From assembly GCA_029775915.1 (NCBI GenBank), contig JARVKA010000001.1, positions 348,594-412,593 on the forward strand: a stretch of 64,000 nt of DNA, read 5' to 3'. Positions 34,083 through 43,041 of the stretch are shown piece by piece (the stretch's first letter is position 1; the number at the start of each line of letters is the position of its first letter). The notes beneath the pieces are model-generated. The model saw only the letters and a program-made list of their open reading frames with translations. It had not been told where the DNA came from and made no database searches. The DNA comes from Nitrososphaeria archaeon (GTDB lineage: Archaea; Thermoproteota; Nitrososphaeria; Nitrososphaerales; JANXEG01). The translations under genes and the position numbers were made by a program.

Positions 34083-35033
34083 ATGGTGTTTGGAATGGGT
34101 TTGGGAAAAGATTTTTCAACGTTATCTAAATTACAGCGTTTTATAGATCGTTGCCCTCGATGTGGAAAAGGTCCGATGGTAATGGATACAGCGGGTGGAG
34201 AATTGCTATGTGGTAATTGTGGTTATGTGCTTAAAGAGAAGATTGAAGAAGTTGGGCCTGAATGGAGAGCTTTTTCAAAGGAGGAGAAAGAGGATCGCAG
34301 CCGCACAGGTATACCATCATCATTAGCGATGCATGATATGGGCTTAGCAACGGTTATTGGGCCAGAGGATCGAGATGCATCGGGTAAATCATTATCAGCA
34401 TCTATGAAAGCCACTATAGAGCGCCTTCGTACATGGGATAGTCGAAGCCAAGTTCATGAGCCAATGGATAGGAATTTAAGACAAGCGTTTAGTGAGTTGG
34501 ATAGGCTTGCAGACAAGCTGAATGTGAGTGAAGCAGTTATAGAAAAATCGGCGTATATTTATCGAAAAGCGTTGGAGAAGGGATTGGTTAGAGGTAGATC
34601 GATCTCAGCTTTAATTGCAGCATCATTATACGCTGCATGTAGAGATACTGAAACGCCAAGAACTTTGAAGGATATTGCGGCGGTTAGTAATGTAAAGAAG
34701 AAAGATATTGCTAGATGTTATAGACTTTTACTAAGAGAGATGGATTTAAAGATGCCAGTGGTAAATCCAACAAAATGTGTTGCTAGAATAGCGAGTAAAG
34801 CAGGTCTTTCTGAAAAGACTAAAAGAAGAGCATTAGAGATTTTAAAGAAGGCTATGGAGGCAAAAATCTCTGCAGGTAAAGATCCTATGGGCCTTGCTGC
34901 TGCAGCCCTTTATGTAGCTTGCGTTCTTGAGGGTGAGAATAAGACTCAAAAGGATGTTGCAGAAGCGGCTGGTGTAACTGAAGTAACGATTAGAAATCGA
35001 TATAAAGGGCTTAAAGCTGCGCTAAAACTTTAA
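34083..35033 (+). CDS. tfb: Transcription initiation factor B
   Basis: TFB bridges TBP and RNA polymerase at archaeal promoters. A zinc ribbon (RCPRCGKGP...LLCGNCGYVL) is followed by the B-finger/linker (GPEWRAFSKEE) and two cyclin repeats ending in a helix-turn-helix (VTEVTIRNRYKGL). I set the start at ATG 34083. ATG 34095 is equally possible. The in-frame ATG 34029 adds about 18 residues but lies between promoter-like elements. The N-terminus before the ribbon is still longer than in most TFBs. It is a single gene. Confidence 0.92.
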   Translation: MVFGMGLGKDFSTLSKLQRFIDRCPRCGKGPMVMDTAGGELLCGNCGYVLKEKIEEVGPEWRAFSKEEKEDRSRTGIPSSLAMHDMGLATVIGPEDRDASGKSLSASMKATIERLRTWDSRSQVHEPMDRNLRQAFSELDRLADKLNVSEAVIEKSAYIYRKALEKGLVRGRSISALIAASLYAACRDTETPRTLKDIAAVSNVKKKDIARCYRLLLREMDLKMPVVNPTKCVARIASKAGLSEKTKRRALEILKKAMEAKISAGKDPMGLAAAALYVACVLEGENKTQKDVAEAAGVTEVTIRNRYKGLKAALKL

Positions 35034-35075
35034 TATAAATCCACTCTTTATCAAGAATAAAAAATTTTGATAAAG

Positions 35076-35621
35076 TTATTTTCTCTCAGGAATGATTTCT
35101 ATTCCTACTCTCCTTCTTGACTTTTGAATAAGAAATTCTTTAGAAAAAATATCTTTAAACTCCCTTTGGAGAAGGTCTATGTAAAATGATACTTCTTCAT
35201 CACTCATATATTGAAAGAAGTACTCACCTGTATATGGTGATGGTTCACCTATTCTAGTAATAAACTCAATATGCATAAGTGGATCACCACGCTTTATCGT
35301 TATTGGCATTCTATCATTACTTAAATTAACAAGCTCTAAAGCCAATCTACCAACGAATCCACTATGAACCTTTGCAGCATTTAAAAATGATAAACCCATT
35401 CTTCCATACTTACTTTTAGCAGTTAAATGGGCAATATAATTTGGCGGTGTAAATACTATCTCATATGAGATGAGATTCTTATGTTCAAGGTAATGAAGTG
35501 TTGTTTCTTCTTTAACAGTTAATACATAACCATCACCATCTAAAAGTTGATAGTCGAATGGATGAATGCATTTATACCTCTCAATAAGCTTTATGAGTTC
35601 ACTTCTTCCTATCACACACAT
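35076..35621 (-). CDS. dcd: dCTP deaminase/dUTPase-family protein
   Basis: This trimeric nucleotide enzyme converts dCTP to dUTP or removes dUTP. Family motifs are AKSKYGRMGLSFLNAAKVHS, GFVGRLALELVNLS and IKRGDPLMHIEF. The 181-residue length from ATG 35621 suits Dcd. That start is chosen over ATG 35648 because AAAGGTGATAAT lies directly before it. The usual SSxxR loop is modified (SKYGR), so whether it deaminates dCTP, hydrolyses dUTP or both is uncertain. It is a single gene. Confidence 0.83.
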   Translation of the reverse strand: MCVIGRSELIKLIERYKCIHPFDYQLLDGDGYVLTVKEETTLHYLEHKNLISYEIVFTPPNYIAHLTAKSKYGRMGLSFLNAAKVHSGFVGRLALELVNLSNDRMPITIKRGDPLMHIEFITRIGEPSPYTGEYFFQYMSDEEVSFYIDLLQREFKDIFSKEFLIQKSRRRVGIEIIPERK

Positions 35622-35710
35622 ATTATCACCTTTAATCAAAATTAACAATTAATAACATTTGGTATCAATTTATGAATTAAAGATTCTGAACCAAATACTC
35701 AACAAATATT

Positions 35711-35947
35711 TTATGTAATAACCATCATAGTAAGGGTTGATCTAACTTTATCGATTCTCCTTATTTTATTAATAACTACCTCTTTTAATTTCTCTACACT
35801 CTCTGCTTCAACCTTCACTATAATATCATATACACCGTATACAAAGTATACTTCTTTAACACCCTCTATACTTTTTAACTCTTTCATCAATTCTGTTTCC
35901 TTACCCAATTCTGTATTTATAAGTACATATGCCATAGCCATAATCAT
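35711..35947 (-). CDS. Stand-alone Lrp/AsnC ligand-binding (RAM) domain
   Basis: A 78-residue protein made only of the RAM (ACT-like) domain found at the C-terminus of Lrp/AsnC regulators: AYVLINTELGKETELMKELK, GVKEVYFVYGVYDIIVKVE and SVEKLKEVVINKIRRID. It has no DNA-binding helix-turn-helix. Such proteins form oligomers, can bind amino acids, and may modulate full-length Lrp proteins or enzymes. The target is unknown. The gene is divergent from the next gene across an 81-nt AT-rich promoter region. Confidence 0.9.
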   Translation of the reverse strand: MIMAMAYVLINTELGKETELMKELKSIEGVKEVYFVYGVYDIIVKVEAESVEKLKEVVINKIRRIDKVRSTLTMMVIT

Positions 35948-36028
35948 TCACATATAAAAATTATAAAGCACTCCTTTTTAAATCTTTTAAATGTAAAAGG
36001 GTATGTAGATTGAAAGCTGGGTAAGGTT

Positions 36029-37030
36029 ATGCAAAATATACAAATTTTAAAAGAGCTTGTGAATTATATTCAACTCAAACATCCAAATGCTTCAATAGGT
36101 CTTATAGGATGCCATAGTGTGAAATTAAATTATCCAATTTGTGAATATGATTTTTTAATAATAAATGAGTGTGAAGCTTCTCAATTTAGAGTCTCATTCC
36201 AAGAACATGTTTTGGATATAATTAATATTCCTAAAGGTATTGAGTTGAGTAAAATCGATCCATGGTTATTAATGGCTTTAAAAGATGTTCAAATTTTAAT
36301 AGATCACGATTGGTCGCTTCACTCATTAAAGTTAAATGTTACTGAATTTATAAATGAAATTCGGTTAAAATTTGTTAAAAAGCATTTGTATTATGCTTTA
36401 TTAAAACTTGCAAGATCTATTAATAGCTTTTCACAAAATGATATAATAAGTGCAAATTTTTGGTTAAAATCAATGGCTTATGATTGTATAAAAGCTTTAA
36501 TAACTCATTTTATAGATTCGCCTCGACCGAGCCATTTATTTGAGCAATTTCGAGCCATCCCAAATTTCACCCAATTGAATATAAGAGAAATTATTAATGA
36601 TGTAATTGGGCTTAGCTTCGCAACTGAATCATCATTAATGAGAATGATTAAAGCTTTCGACATGGTAATTGAGTTTAATGAGTTTAATAATCAAAAATTC
36701 TCACCATATAACCTTCCTTTACATATTGAATATCCTTTGATTAAAAAGCGAGTGAAATACTTAATCGATACCGCTAATATAATTCAAGCGTATTGCTACT
36801 TAAATTATGAAGTGATTAGAGGTTTAGAATTTCTATACGACGGTATTTGCCAAAGTATGAAGATTTATCCTAGTTATGAGCGAATAATATCTGAGTTAAT
36901 GAGTTATTCTAAATTCAAAATTGATATGAATATGTTAGGATTCATTGTTGATCAACAAAAGATTAATGAACAAATTAAAATAATGAAGAAATTAATTAAA
37001 GAGTTTGATGATAAACTCTCCGATGGGTAA
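36029..37030 (+). CDS. Protein of unknown function, nucleotidyltransferase-like N-terminus
   Basis: A 333-residue soluble protein that I do not recognise as a named family. Near residues 22-46, GLIGCHSVKL followed by YDFLIINE resembles the Gly-Ser and Asp-x-Asp region of minimal nucleotidyltransferases, but the Gly-Ser is GCHS and only one Asp is clear. The rest is strongly helical (e.g. FVKKHLYYALLKLARSINSF, 113-132), like the helical domains that partner such enzymes. It has no signal or membrane segment. An AAGGTT precedes the ATG. The adenosine-specific kinase gene follows after 38 nt. Confidence 0.72.
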   Translation: MQNIQILKELVNYIQLKHPNASIGLIGCHSVKLNYPICEYDFLIINECEASQFRVSFQEHVLDIINIPKGIELSKIDPWLLMALKDVQILIDHDWSLHSLKLNVTEFINEIRLKFVKKHLYYALLKLARSINSFSQNDIISANFWLKSMAYDCIKALITHFIDSPRPSHLFEQFRAIPNFTQLNIREIINDVIGLSFATESSLMRMIKAFDMVIEFNEFNNQKFSPYNLPLHIEYPLIKKRVKYLIDTANIIQAYCYLNYEVIRGLEFLYDGICQSMKIYPSYERIISELMSYSKFKIDMNMLGFIVDQQKINEQIKIMKKLIKEFDDKLSDG

Positions 37031-37068
37031 AAATATTTGATATTATGAATAAATAAAAGGGGGTGTTT

Positions 37069-37551
37069 ATGGAACTCTCGGTGGTAAAGTTGGAAATTCC
37101 CGAAGGGATAAATATTATACTTGGTCAAAGCCATTTCATAAAGACTGTTGAAGATTTGTATGAAGCTTTAATCACAAGTGGTTCATCAATAAAGTTTGGA
37201 ATTGCATTTTGTGAATCGAGCGGACCAGCTTTAATTAGGCATGATGGTAATGATAAGGAATTGGAAGATTTAGCTGTAAATTTCGCCTCAAAACTCTCAG
37301 CAGGTCATGTTTTTGTAGTTGTATTGAAGAATGCATATCCAATAAATGTATTAGAGAGGATTAAAAGAGTTGATGAAGTAGTCTCAATATTTTGCGCTAC
37401 AGCTAATCCAGTAGAGGTGATTATTGCAGAGACTTCTCAAGGTAGAGGTGTACTTGGTGTAATTGATGGAGTAAAAAGTAAAGGTATAGAGACGGATAAA
37501 GATAAAGCAGCTAGAAGAGAATTTTTGAGAAAGATCGGTTACAAATTTTAA
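37069..37551 (+). CDS. Adenosine-specific kinase family protein
   Basis: A 160-residue protein of the small archaeal adenosine-specific kinase family (PF04008 type, PAE2307-like). Conserved segments are [61 protein letters not shown] and [10 protein letters not shown]. The start is ATG 37069, since AAAGGGGG lies 5 nt before it. GTG 37063 is inside that site. The physiological role is thought to be nucleoside or nucleotide binding, with weak evidence. Confidence 0.85.
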   Translation: MELSVVKLEIPEGINIILGQSHFIKTVEDLYEALITSGSSIKFGIAFCESSGPALIRHDGNDKELEDLAVNFASKLSAGHVFVVVLKNAYPINVLERIKRVDEVVSIFCATANPVEVIIAETSQGRGVLGVIDGVKSKGIETDKDKAARREFLRKIGYKF

Positions 37552-37600
37552 TTATTCAAGTAAAACCTATAAGTCGCTAAATTATTTTATTAAATTCGAA

Positions 37601-37831
37601 ATGTCCAACACATTACAATTACTTTCATTATCTGGTATCATTTTAATCTTGATAGGGATTATACTCATTTTAATCCCATTTTTAATACGAGCGATACCAT
37701 CTTTGGAATCTTTAGAGCGAATTCCGCCTATAATTCTTTATATTTATCGGAGTGATGGTTTCTTCTTTGCTACATCACCAATCTTAATCATTTTAGGATT
37801 GATTTATCTCATTTGGAATCTTATAAGATGA
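37601..37831 (+). CDS. DUF131-like two-helix membrane protein
   Basis: A 76-residue protein with a long first hydrophobic helix (about 7-30), a short loop (PSLESLERIPP) and a second helix (about 52-73). Size, topology and the FATSP motif match the archaeal DUF131 family of unknown function. Expression probably starts at ATG 37601 in a short leader. It stands between the kinase-like gene and moeA with 49 and 69 nt gaps. Confidence 0.7.
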   Translation: MSNTLQLLSLSGIILILIGIILILIPFLIRAIPSLESLERIPPIILYIYRSDGFFFATSPILIILGLIYLIWNLIR

Positions 37832-37900
37832 AAGATCGGTCTTAAAGAGCTGTCATTTTGGAAAGCTTAATTCAAAAATACTTATCATATTTTAATTATA

Positions 37901-39163
37901 GTGATGGGGTTGAAGGAGTTTAAGAAAACGATAAATATTGAAGAAGCGCTCAATATATTATTCAAAAATATTCAAATTAAAGATTTGGAAGTTGAAGAAG
38001 TATACCTTAAAGATGGTTTGAATAGAGTATTGAGTGATGATATTATAGCCCCTATGAATATACCATCTTTTAATAAATCTGCTGTAGATGGTTATGCGGT
38101 TATAGCTGAGGATACTTTTGGTGCGTCTCAAACAAATCCATGTGTTCTCACCATAGTAGGATCGGTATCGATGGGTAAAGTTCCAGATTTACAAATTAAA
38201 AGATTGGAAGCGGTTGAAGTAACTACAGGCTCAATAATACCTAATGGTGCAAATGCTGTTGTTATGATTGAATATACTAAAAAGATTGATGAAAAAAAGA
38301 TTGAAGTATACTCATCAGTAGCGCCAAACGAAAATATTTCAAGGATTGGTGAGGATATTAAAAAGGGAGATATTGTATTAAAGAAAGGTACAAGGCTTAA
38401 ACCACCACATTTGGGAGTTTTAGCAAGCCTTGGTTTTACTAAAGTGAGTGTATTTCGAAAACCAAAAGTAGCAGTTTTATCAACTGGAGATGAATTAATA
38501 GAGATTGGCACGCCAATTGAAATGGGAAAAACGATTGATGTTAATAGATTAATTATTTCATTAATGGTGGAAGAGTTAGGTGGTGAAGTTATTGACTTAG
38601 GCATCGCTCCAGATAATATTGATGTGATAAAATCTAAATTGAAAAAGGGCTTGATGAATGCTGATATAGTTGTGATTAGTGGTGGTACTTCTGTAAGTAA
38701 AATCGATTTAGTACCTGAAGCTATAAATCAAATTGGTAAACCCGGAGTTATAGTTCATGGTATATCGATTCGACCAGCGATGCCTACAGGGATTGCAATT
38801 GTAAATGGTAAACCAATATTTATGCTTTCAGGCTATCCCGTAGCTGCTATTATAGGATTTAATTTATTCGTTAAACCTCTTATACTACGCCTTTTATTCA
38901 CGCAAGATGAGCCAAAACCTATCGTTAAATGTAGAGTTTTGCGCCGAATACCACATTCAACCGGTTTAAGAACATTCGTTCGTGTATTTGTGAAAAAAGT
39001 TGGTGAGGAGTATGTGGTTGAACCATTACGAATAACTGGTTCTGGTTTACTTACGAGTATGACGAAAGCTAACGGTATTCTAATTATACCAGAGAATGTA
39101 GAGGGTTATGAAGTTGGAGATTTGGTAGATGTTACATTAATAGGGCCTGTAATGGAGGCATAA
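37901..39163 (+). CDS. moeA: Molybdopterin molybdenumtransferase MoeA
   Basis: MoeA inserts molybdate or tungstate into adenylated molybdopterin. The 420 residues show the family order: N-terminal domain, PSFNKSAVDGYAV near 61-73, GSIIPNGANAVVMIE, the MoCF/MoaB-like core with LSTGDEL and SGGTSVSK, and a C-terminal domain (GSGLLTSM). The start is GTG 37901, or ATG 37904 if leaderless. A second MoeA with an extra domain follows after 2 nt, so the pair is an operon. It would serve the molybdoenzyme in this window. Confidence 0.94.
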   Translation: MMGLKEFKKTINIEEALNILFKNIQIKDLEVEEVYLKDGLNRVLSDDIIAPMNIPSFNKSAVDGYAVIAEDTFGASQTNPCVLTIVGSVSMGKVPDLQIKRLEAVEVTTGSIIPNGANAVVMIEYTKKIDEKKIEVYSSVAPNENISRIGEDIKKGDIVLKKGTRLKPPHLGVLASLGFTKVSVFRKPKVAVLSTGDELIEIGTPIEMGKTIDVNRLIISLMVEELGGEVIDLGIAPDNIDVIKSKLKKGLMNADIVVISGGTSVSKIDLVPEAINQIGKPGVIVHGISIRPAMPTGIAIVNGKPIFMLSGYPVAAIIGFNLFVKPLILRLLFTQDEPKPIVKCRVLRRIPHSTGLRTFVRVFVKKVGEEYVVEPLRITGSGLLTSMTKANGILIIPENVEGYEVGDLVDVTLIGPVMEA

Positions 39164-39165
39164 TA

Positions 39166-41163
39166 ATGGAAAAAAGGAGGATCTTTAAAACTCTTTTGAG
39201 TATTGAAGATGCTAAAAATAAACTCCTTCAATACTATACACCAAAACCTTTAGACTTTGAATATACAGATTTGGAATTTGTATATGGTAGAGTATTGGCT
39301 GAAGATATATTCTCTCCGATAGATGTGCCTAATTTCGATAGAGCGAGTATGGACGGTTTTGCAGTAAGAGCTGAAGATACTTTTGGTGCAGATGAGGATA
39401 AACCCATTGAATTGAATATTATTGGTAAAATCGATACTGGTGAAAAACCTATAATAAGCGTGAATAAAGGAGAGGCTGTTGAAATAGGGACTGGTGCTGC
39501 TATGCCTAAAGGTGCGGATGCTGTAATTATGGTTGAATATACTGAAAGATTTGGCTCAAAGGTATTTGTCTTTAAGTCTGTTACACCGAATGAAAATGTG
39601 ATTACAGCTGGCTCAGATATTATGATTGGTGAACTTGTATTGAGAAAGGGCCAATTAATTACATCTAAAGAAATTGGAGTTTTAGCCGCTTTAGGGTTAA
39701 GAAAGGTTAAGGTCTTTAAAAAGCCTAGAGTAGCGATTTTATCCACAGGTAATGAATTAACCCCTCCCGGTAATCCTCTCGAATATGGCAAGATTTATGA
39801 TATTAATACCTACTCTATAGCTGGAGCGGTAATTGAATGTGGATGTGAGCCAATTATAATGGGTGTGGTGAAAGATGATTGGAAAGATATGGAAAATAAA
39901 TTAAAGGAGGCTTTTAAGATTGGTGATTGTGTAATTACATCGGGTAGTACATCAGCCGGTGTTGGTGATTTAATTTATAAAGTGATTGATTCACTTGGCG
40001 AACCGGGTATAATTGTACATGGATTGGCGGTAAAACCTGGTAAGCCTACAATAATTGGTATGATTAATGGAAAGCTATTCTTTGGTTTGCCCGGTTATCC
40101 TACATCAGCGATGATTATCTTTCGATTAATAGTTCAACCTATACTCACCAAATTATCGGGTTTAAGTGAGGGGTTTACAGAAGCGAATCTTGAGGCAAAA
40201 GTTGCTCAAAAAATCTTCTCAACTAAAGGTAGAAGAGAATATTTACCTGTTCATATAGTAATGGATGAGAAGGGCGAGTATAATGCATATCCTATCCTTA
40301 CTGGTTCAGGTGCTATCACTACATTCGCATTAGCTGATGGTTTTATTGAGATTCCTGAAGAGATAGCGATTATAGATGAGAATGAGAAGGTTACCGTTAA
40401 GTTAATTACACCAAAGTTGAGGTTAGCTGATTTAGTAATTATAGGGAGCCACTGTGTAGGTGTTGATATTCTTGTAAATTGTTTAAGAGAGATCCAATCG
40501 AGCTTTACAGCTAAAATAATTAATGTAGGTTCATTGGGCGGGTTACATGCAATAAAGCGTGGTGAAGCTGATCTCTCAGGTATACATTTAATTGATGAGT
40601 CTTCAGGCGAATATAATTTACCATTTCTTAAAACTCCAGATTTATTAGGTAAAGCGGTATTGATTAAAGGTTATAAAAGAGAGCAAGGCCTTATCACAGC
40701 TCCAGGTAATCCAAAAAAGATTACTAGCATAAGTGATTTGATACGCGACGATGTAACTTTTATCAATCGAAATCTTGGATCGGGTACTCGCATATTAATA
40801 GATCGTTATCTCAAAATATATGCTGAAGAGCAGGGGATAAGCTTTAATGAACTTAAATCTAAAATCTCTGGTTATAATACAATAGCGAAATCCCATTCAG
40901 CAGTAGCAGCAAGTATCGCATATGGCAAAGCAGATGTTGGTGTGGGGATAAGAGCGGTTGCTGAGTATTACAAATTGCATTTTATACCATTGGCAAATGA
41001 GCAATACGATTTCGTAACTCTCAAGAATAAGTTACAAAAAAAGTCTGTAAAGAGTTTTATCGATATGCTCTCATCAAACTTCTTTAAAGAAGAATTAAAT
41101 AAAAGGGCTCCTGGCTTAATCACAGATTCCGAGACTGGTTCGATAATTGATATAAATATGTAA
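39166..41163 (+). CDS. moeA2: MoeA fused to a periplasmic-binding-like domain
   Basis: A 665-residue fusion known from archaea. Residues 1-410 form a second MoeA (PNFDRASMDGFAV, GAAMPKGADAVIMVEY, LSTGNELTPPG, SGSTSAGVGD). Residues about 420-650 form a LysR-substrate/PBP-like domain with IIGSHCVGVDILVNCL, RNLGSGTRILIDRYL and SHSAVAASIAYGKADVGVG. The domain has no signal peptide, so it acts in the cytoplasm, perhaps sensing or delivering oxyanion or cofactor. The ATG overlaps the upstream stop region (GGAGGCATAATAATGG). The two MoeA proteins may prefer different metals, which is inference. Confidence 0.93.
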   Translation: MEKRRIFKTLLSIEDAKNKLLQYYTPKPLDFEYTDLEFVYGRVLAEDIFSPIDVPNFDRASMDGFAVRAEDTFGADEDKPIELNIIGKIDTGEKPIISVNKGEAVEIGTGAAMPKGADAVIMVEYTERFGSKVFVFKSVTPNENVITAGSDIMIGELVLRKGQLITSKEIGVLAALGLRKVKVFKKPRVAILSTGNELTPPGNPLEYGKIYDINTYSIAGAVIECGCEPIIMGVVKDDWKDMENKLKEAFKIGDCVITSGSTSAGVGDLIYKVIDSLGEPGIIVHGLAVKPGKPTIIGMINGKLFFGLPGYPTSAMIIFRLIVQPILTKLSGLSEGFTEANLEAKVAQKIFSTKGRREYLPVHIVMDEKGEYNAYPILTGSGAITTFALADGFIEIPEEIAIIDENEKVTVKLITPKLRLADLVIIGSHCVGVDILVNCLREIQSSFTAKIINVGSLGGLHAIKRGEADLSGIHLIDESSGEYNLPFLKTPDLLGKAVLIKGYKREQGLITAPGNPKKITSISDLIRDDVTFINRNLGSGTRILIDRYLKIYAEEQGISFNELKSKISGYNTIAKSHSAVAASIAYGKADVGVGIRAVAEYYKLHFIPLANEQYDFVTLKNKLQKKSVKSFIDMLSSNFFKEELNKRAPGLITDSETGSIIDINM

Positions 41164-41238
41164 ATTAACAAAATTGTCATCGCAAATTTTTACAGAATAT
41201 TTAATAATATGTTGTATTATTAATTCATTTGAGTATAA

Positions 41239-41865
41239 TTGGTAGGATGGGTAGCGCTTACCCCATTAGAGAGTATTATTCAAGTAATAGGTGCGTATGT
41301 GGGATATTCAGTGGCTAAAATTGCGCATCGTGGTTATGTAGCTACACATAGCCCCACTTTATTAAGACTTACCTTTGCTTTCACTCTCCTTAGTGTAGGT
41401 TTTATAATCTCTAGCTTATCTGGCTTTATAGAGATGGGTTTAATCCCCAATATTGCATCTTTAGTTGGTATTTTGATTACTTTAGCTGCTGTACTCGAAA
41501 TGATAGGTTACTTCTTCTTAGCATTCTCTCATATTGTAGATGTAAGAACGATGTATAAAATGGTACCCTCTGTTACCATGCCAGTAATCGTAGTAACTGC
41601 TGCAATAAAGTCTCTCTCACTATACTTTCTACTTTATACAATTACAGAAACGATTATCGCATACATGAAAATGAAAAAGCGCACAACCTTAATTATAGCT
41701 ATAGGTTTAATATTAATTGTATGCGGTGAATTTACACGTTGGATTAGCTTTCTTTACCCTGAATTGAGTATTATATTCTTAATATCAATACTCATGAAAG
41801 TTGGTGGCTTATCAACTTTTTACACACCCGTTTTAAAATTCTCTTTAAAGAAAGGTGGTTTATAA
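41239..41865 (+). CDS. Multi-helix membrane protein paired with an HTH regulator
   Basis: A 208-residue hydrophobic protein with about six or seven helices (near 10-24, 42-62, 66-90, 92-112, 118-138, 148-166 and 172-194). A conserved-looking DVRTMYKMVPSVTMPVI loop joins the middle helices. No enzyme motif is seen and I do not know the family. Its TAA stop ends just before ATG 41866 of a winged-helix regulator (TTTATAAATGG), so the pair is co-transcribed and probably acts together, for example as a sensor or a regulated membrane function. Confidence 0.72.
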   Translation: MVGWVALTPLESIIQVIGAYVGYSVAKIAHRGYVATHSPTLLRLTFAFTLLSVGFIISSLSGFIEMGLIPNIASLVGILITLAAVLEMIGYFFLAFSHIVDVRTMYKMVPSVTMPVIVVTAAIKSLSLYFLLYTITETIIAYMKMKKRTTLIIAIGLILIVCGEFTRWISFLYPELSIIFLISILMKVGGLSTFYTPVLKFSLKKGGL

Positions 41866-42153
41866 ATGGTTACTTACCGTACCCAAGTAAAAATCGTTGC
41901 AGATATTCTTACAACAGCTAGAGATTATGGGAATAATGGTGAAGGTGTTGGTGTTACTACTTTATTAAGAAAGGCAAATTTATCATATTCAAGATTAATG
42001 AAGATATTGAAAGAGCTTGTGAAATCGGGATTATTGGAAGAAATTGCGCAAGATAAATCAAGTAAATATAGAATTAGTGAGAAAGGTCTTGAGTTTTTAG
42101 AAGTTTATTCGCGTTTTGAAGAGTTTGCACAATCTTTTGGACTTAGGCTTTAA
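41866..42153 (+). CDS. Winged-helix transcriptional regulator (HTH_45 type)
   Basis: A 95-residue DNA-binding protein. The winged helix spans about 1-75: VTTLLRKANLSYSRLMKILK is the helix-turn-helix, and LLEEIAQDKSSKYRISEKG is the wing. The C-terminal helix (LEVYSRFEEFAQSF) suits dimerisation. This is the short archaeal HTH_45/PF14947 type. It directly follows the membrane protein gene with no spacer and is convergent with tyrA. Targets are unknown. Confidence 0.88.
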   Translation: MVTYRTQVKIVADILTTARDYGNNGEGVGVTTLLRKANLSYSRLMKILKELVKSGLLEEIAQDKSSKYRISEKGLEFLEVYSRFEEFAQSFGLRL

Positions 42154-42177
42154 AAATTATTCATCTAAATGGTAGTA

Positions 42178-43041
42178 TTAATCTAAGATGTCTATAATTC
42201 GATAAATATCTTGATAAGATTGGCTATAACGCTCATCCTTCATTAATTCCGCTTTTATTCCCTTTATTAAATCTTTAAATTTTGAAGTATCACTTGAATG
42301 AAGTATGCGGTAAATATTCTTTGCATTCTCTATAAATTTTTGTATACAATTCAACGCGAATTTATTTTCTTTCATAAGTGATAAAATCAATTCAGGATCC
42401 TCACTTAATATAGCTTCTATAAGTGTTAATTGAACTTTAAAGTTTGTGCCAGCGAGCTTTCTAAGTGTTGATGGGTTTTGCTCTATAATTGTTGATGAAA
42501 GAGCTATATTAGCAAAGTAGGTGAGTGAGAGTATAATTGCCATAAAGTAATCATGCTCGTCAGCTCTCAACTTAACCATCTTAACTTTAGGGAAGATTTT
42601 ATGAAAAATAGCAATTTCATTATCCTCATTAATGATAGGGATGAGTGCTATTAACCTACCTTGTAAATCTTTAGCTCCAGGTCCGAATAATGGATGTATT
42701 GATAAGGTGATTATTCCTAAATCAGCAATTTTTCTTAAAGTCTCTATTACGCCACTCTTTAATGAAGTAATCTCTATCACTATCATGCCTTTCTTTAAGA
42801 ATTTTGATATCTCTTGTAAAACCTTTGGAGTGGTTTCAATCGGCACTGAGACAAAAATCACATCACTACTCTTTACGGCCTCATCTAAACTATTCGCAAA
42901 ATTTACACGGAATTTATTAGCAATTTTTTCAACTTCAAGCATCTTTATATCATAAAGTGTAAGTGAGTACCTTTCTTTAACAAAGTATTCTGTAAATAAC
43001 TGGCCCATCTTGCCAGCTGCGCCTATTACAGTTACTCTCAA
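42178..43041 (-). CDS. tyrA: Prephenate dehydrogenase
   Basis: This NAD(P)-dependent enzyme oxidises prephenate to 4-hydroxyphenylpyruvate for tyrosine. The 287 residues start with the nucleotide fold VTVIGAAGKMGQLF. SVPIETTPKVL, EITSLKSGV and SIHPLFGPGAKDLQGR (catalytic His region) are family signatures, with a helical dimerisation domain after 165. No ACT domain is attached. The start overlaps the stop of the chorismate mutase fusion by 4 nt. It is the last gene of the lysC-aro unit. Confidence 0.92.
   Translation of the reverse strand: MRVTVIGAAGKMGQLFTEYFVKERYSLTLYDIKMLEVEKIANKFRVNFANSLDEAVKSSDVIFVSVPIETTPKVLQEISKFLKKGMIVIEITSLKSGVIETLRKIADLGIITLSIHPLFGPGAKDLQGRLIALIPIINEDNEIAIFHKIFPKVKMVKLRADEHDYFMAIILSLTYFANIALSSTIIEQNPSTLRKLAGTNFKVQLTLIEAILSEDPELILSLMKENKFALNCIQKFIENAKNIYRILHSSDTSKFKDLIKGIKAELMKDERYSQSYQDIYRIIDILD

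Noticed and set aside
38128-38604. Antisense frame within moeA (158 residues)
   Set aside because: Shadow of the sense gene, with no RBS or family features.
39234-39791. Long antisense frame within moeA2 (185 residues)
   Set aside because: It lies wholly inside a clear MoeA gene on the other strand, and its composition mirrors the sense codons.
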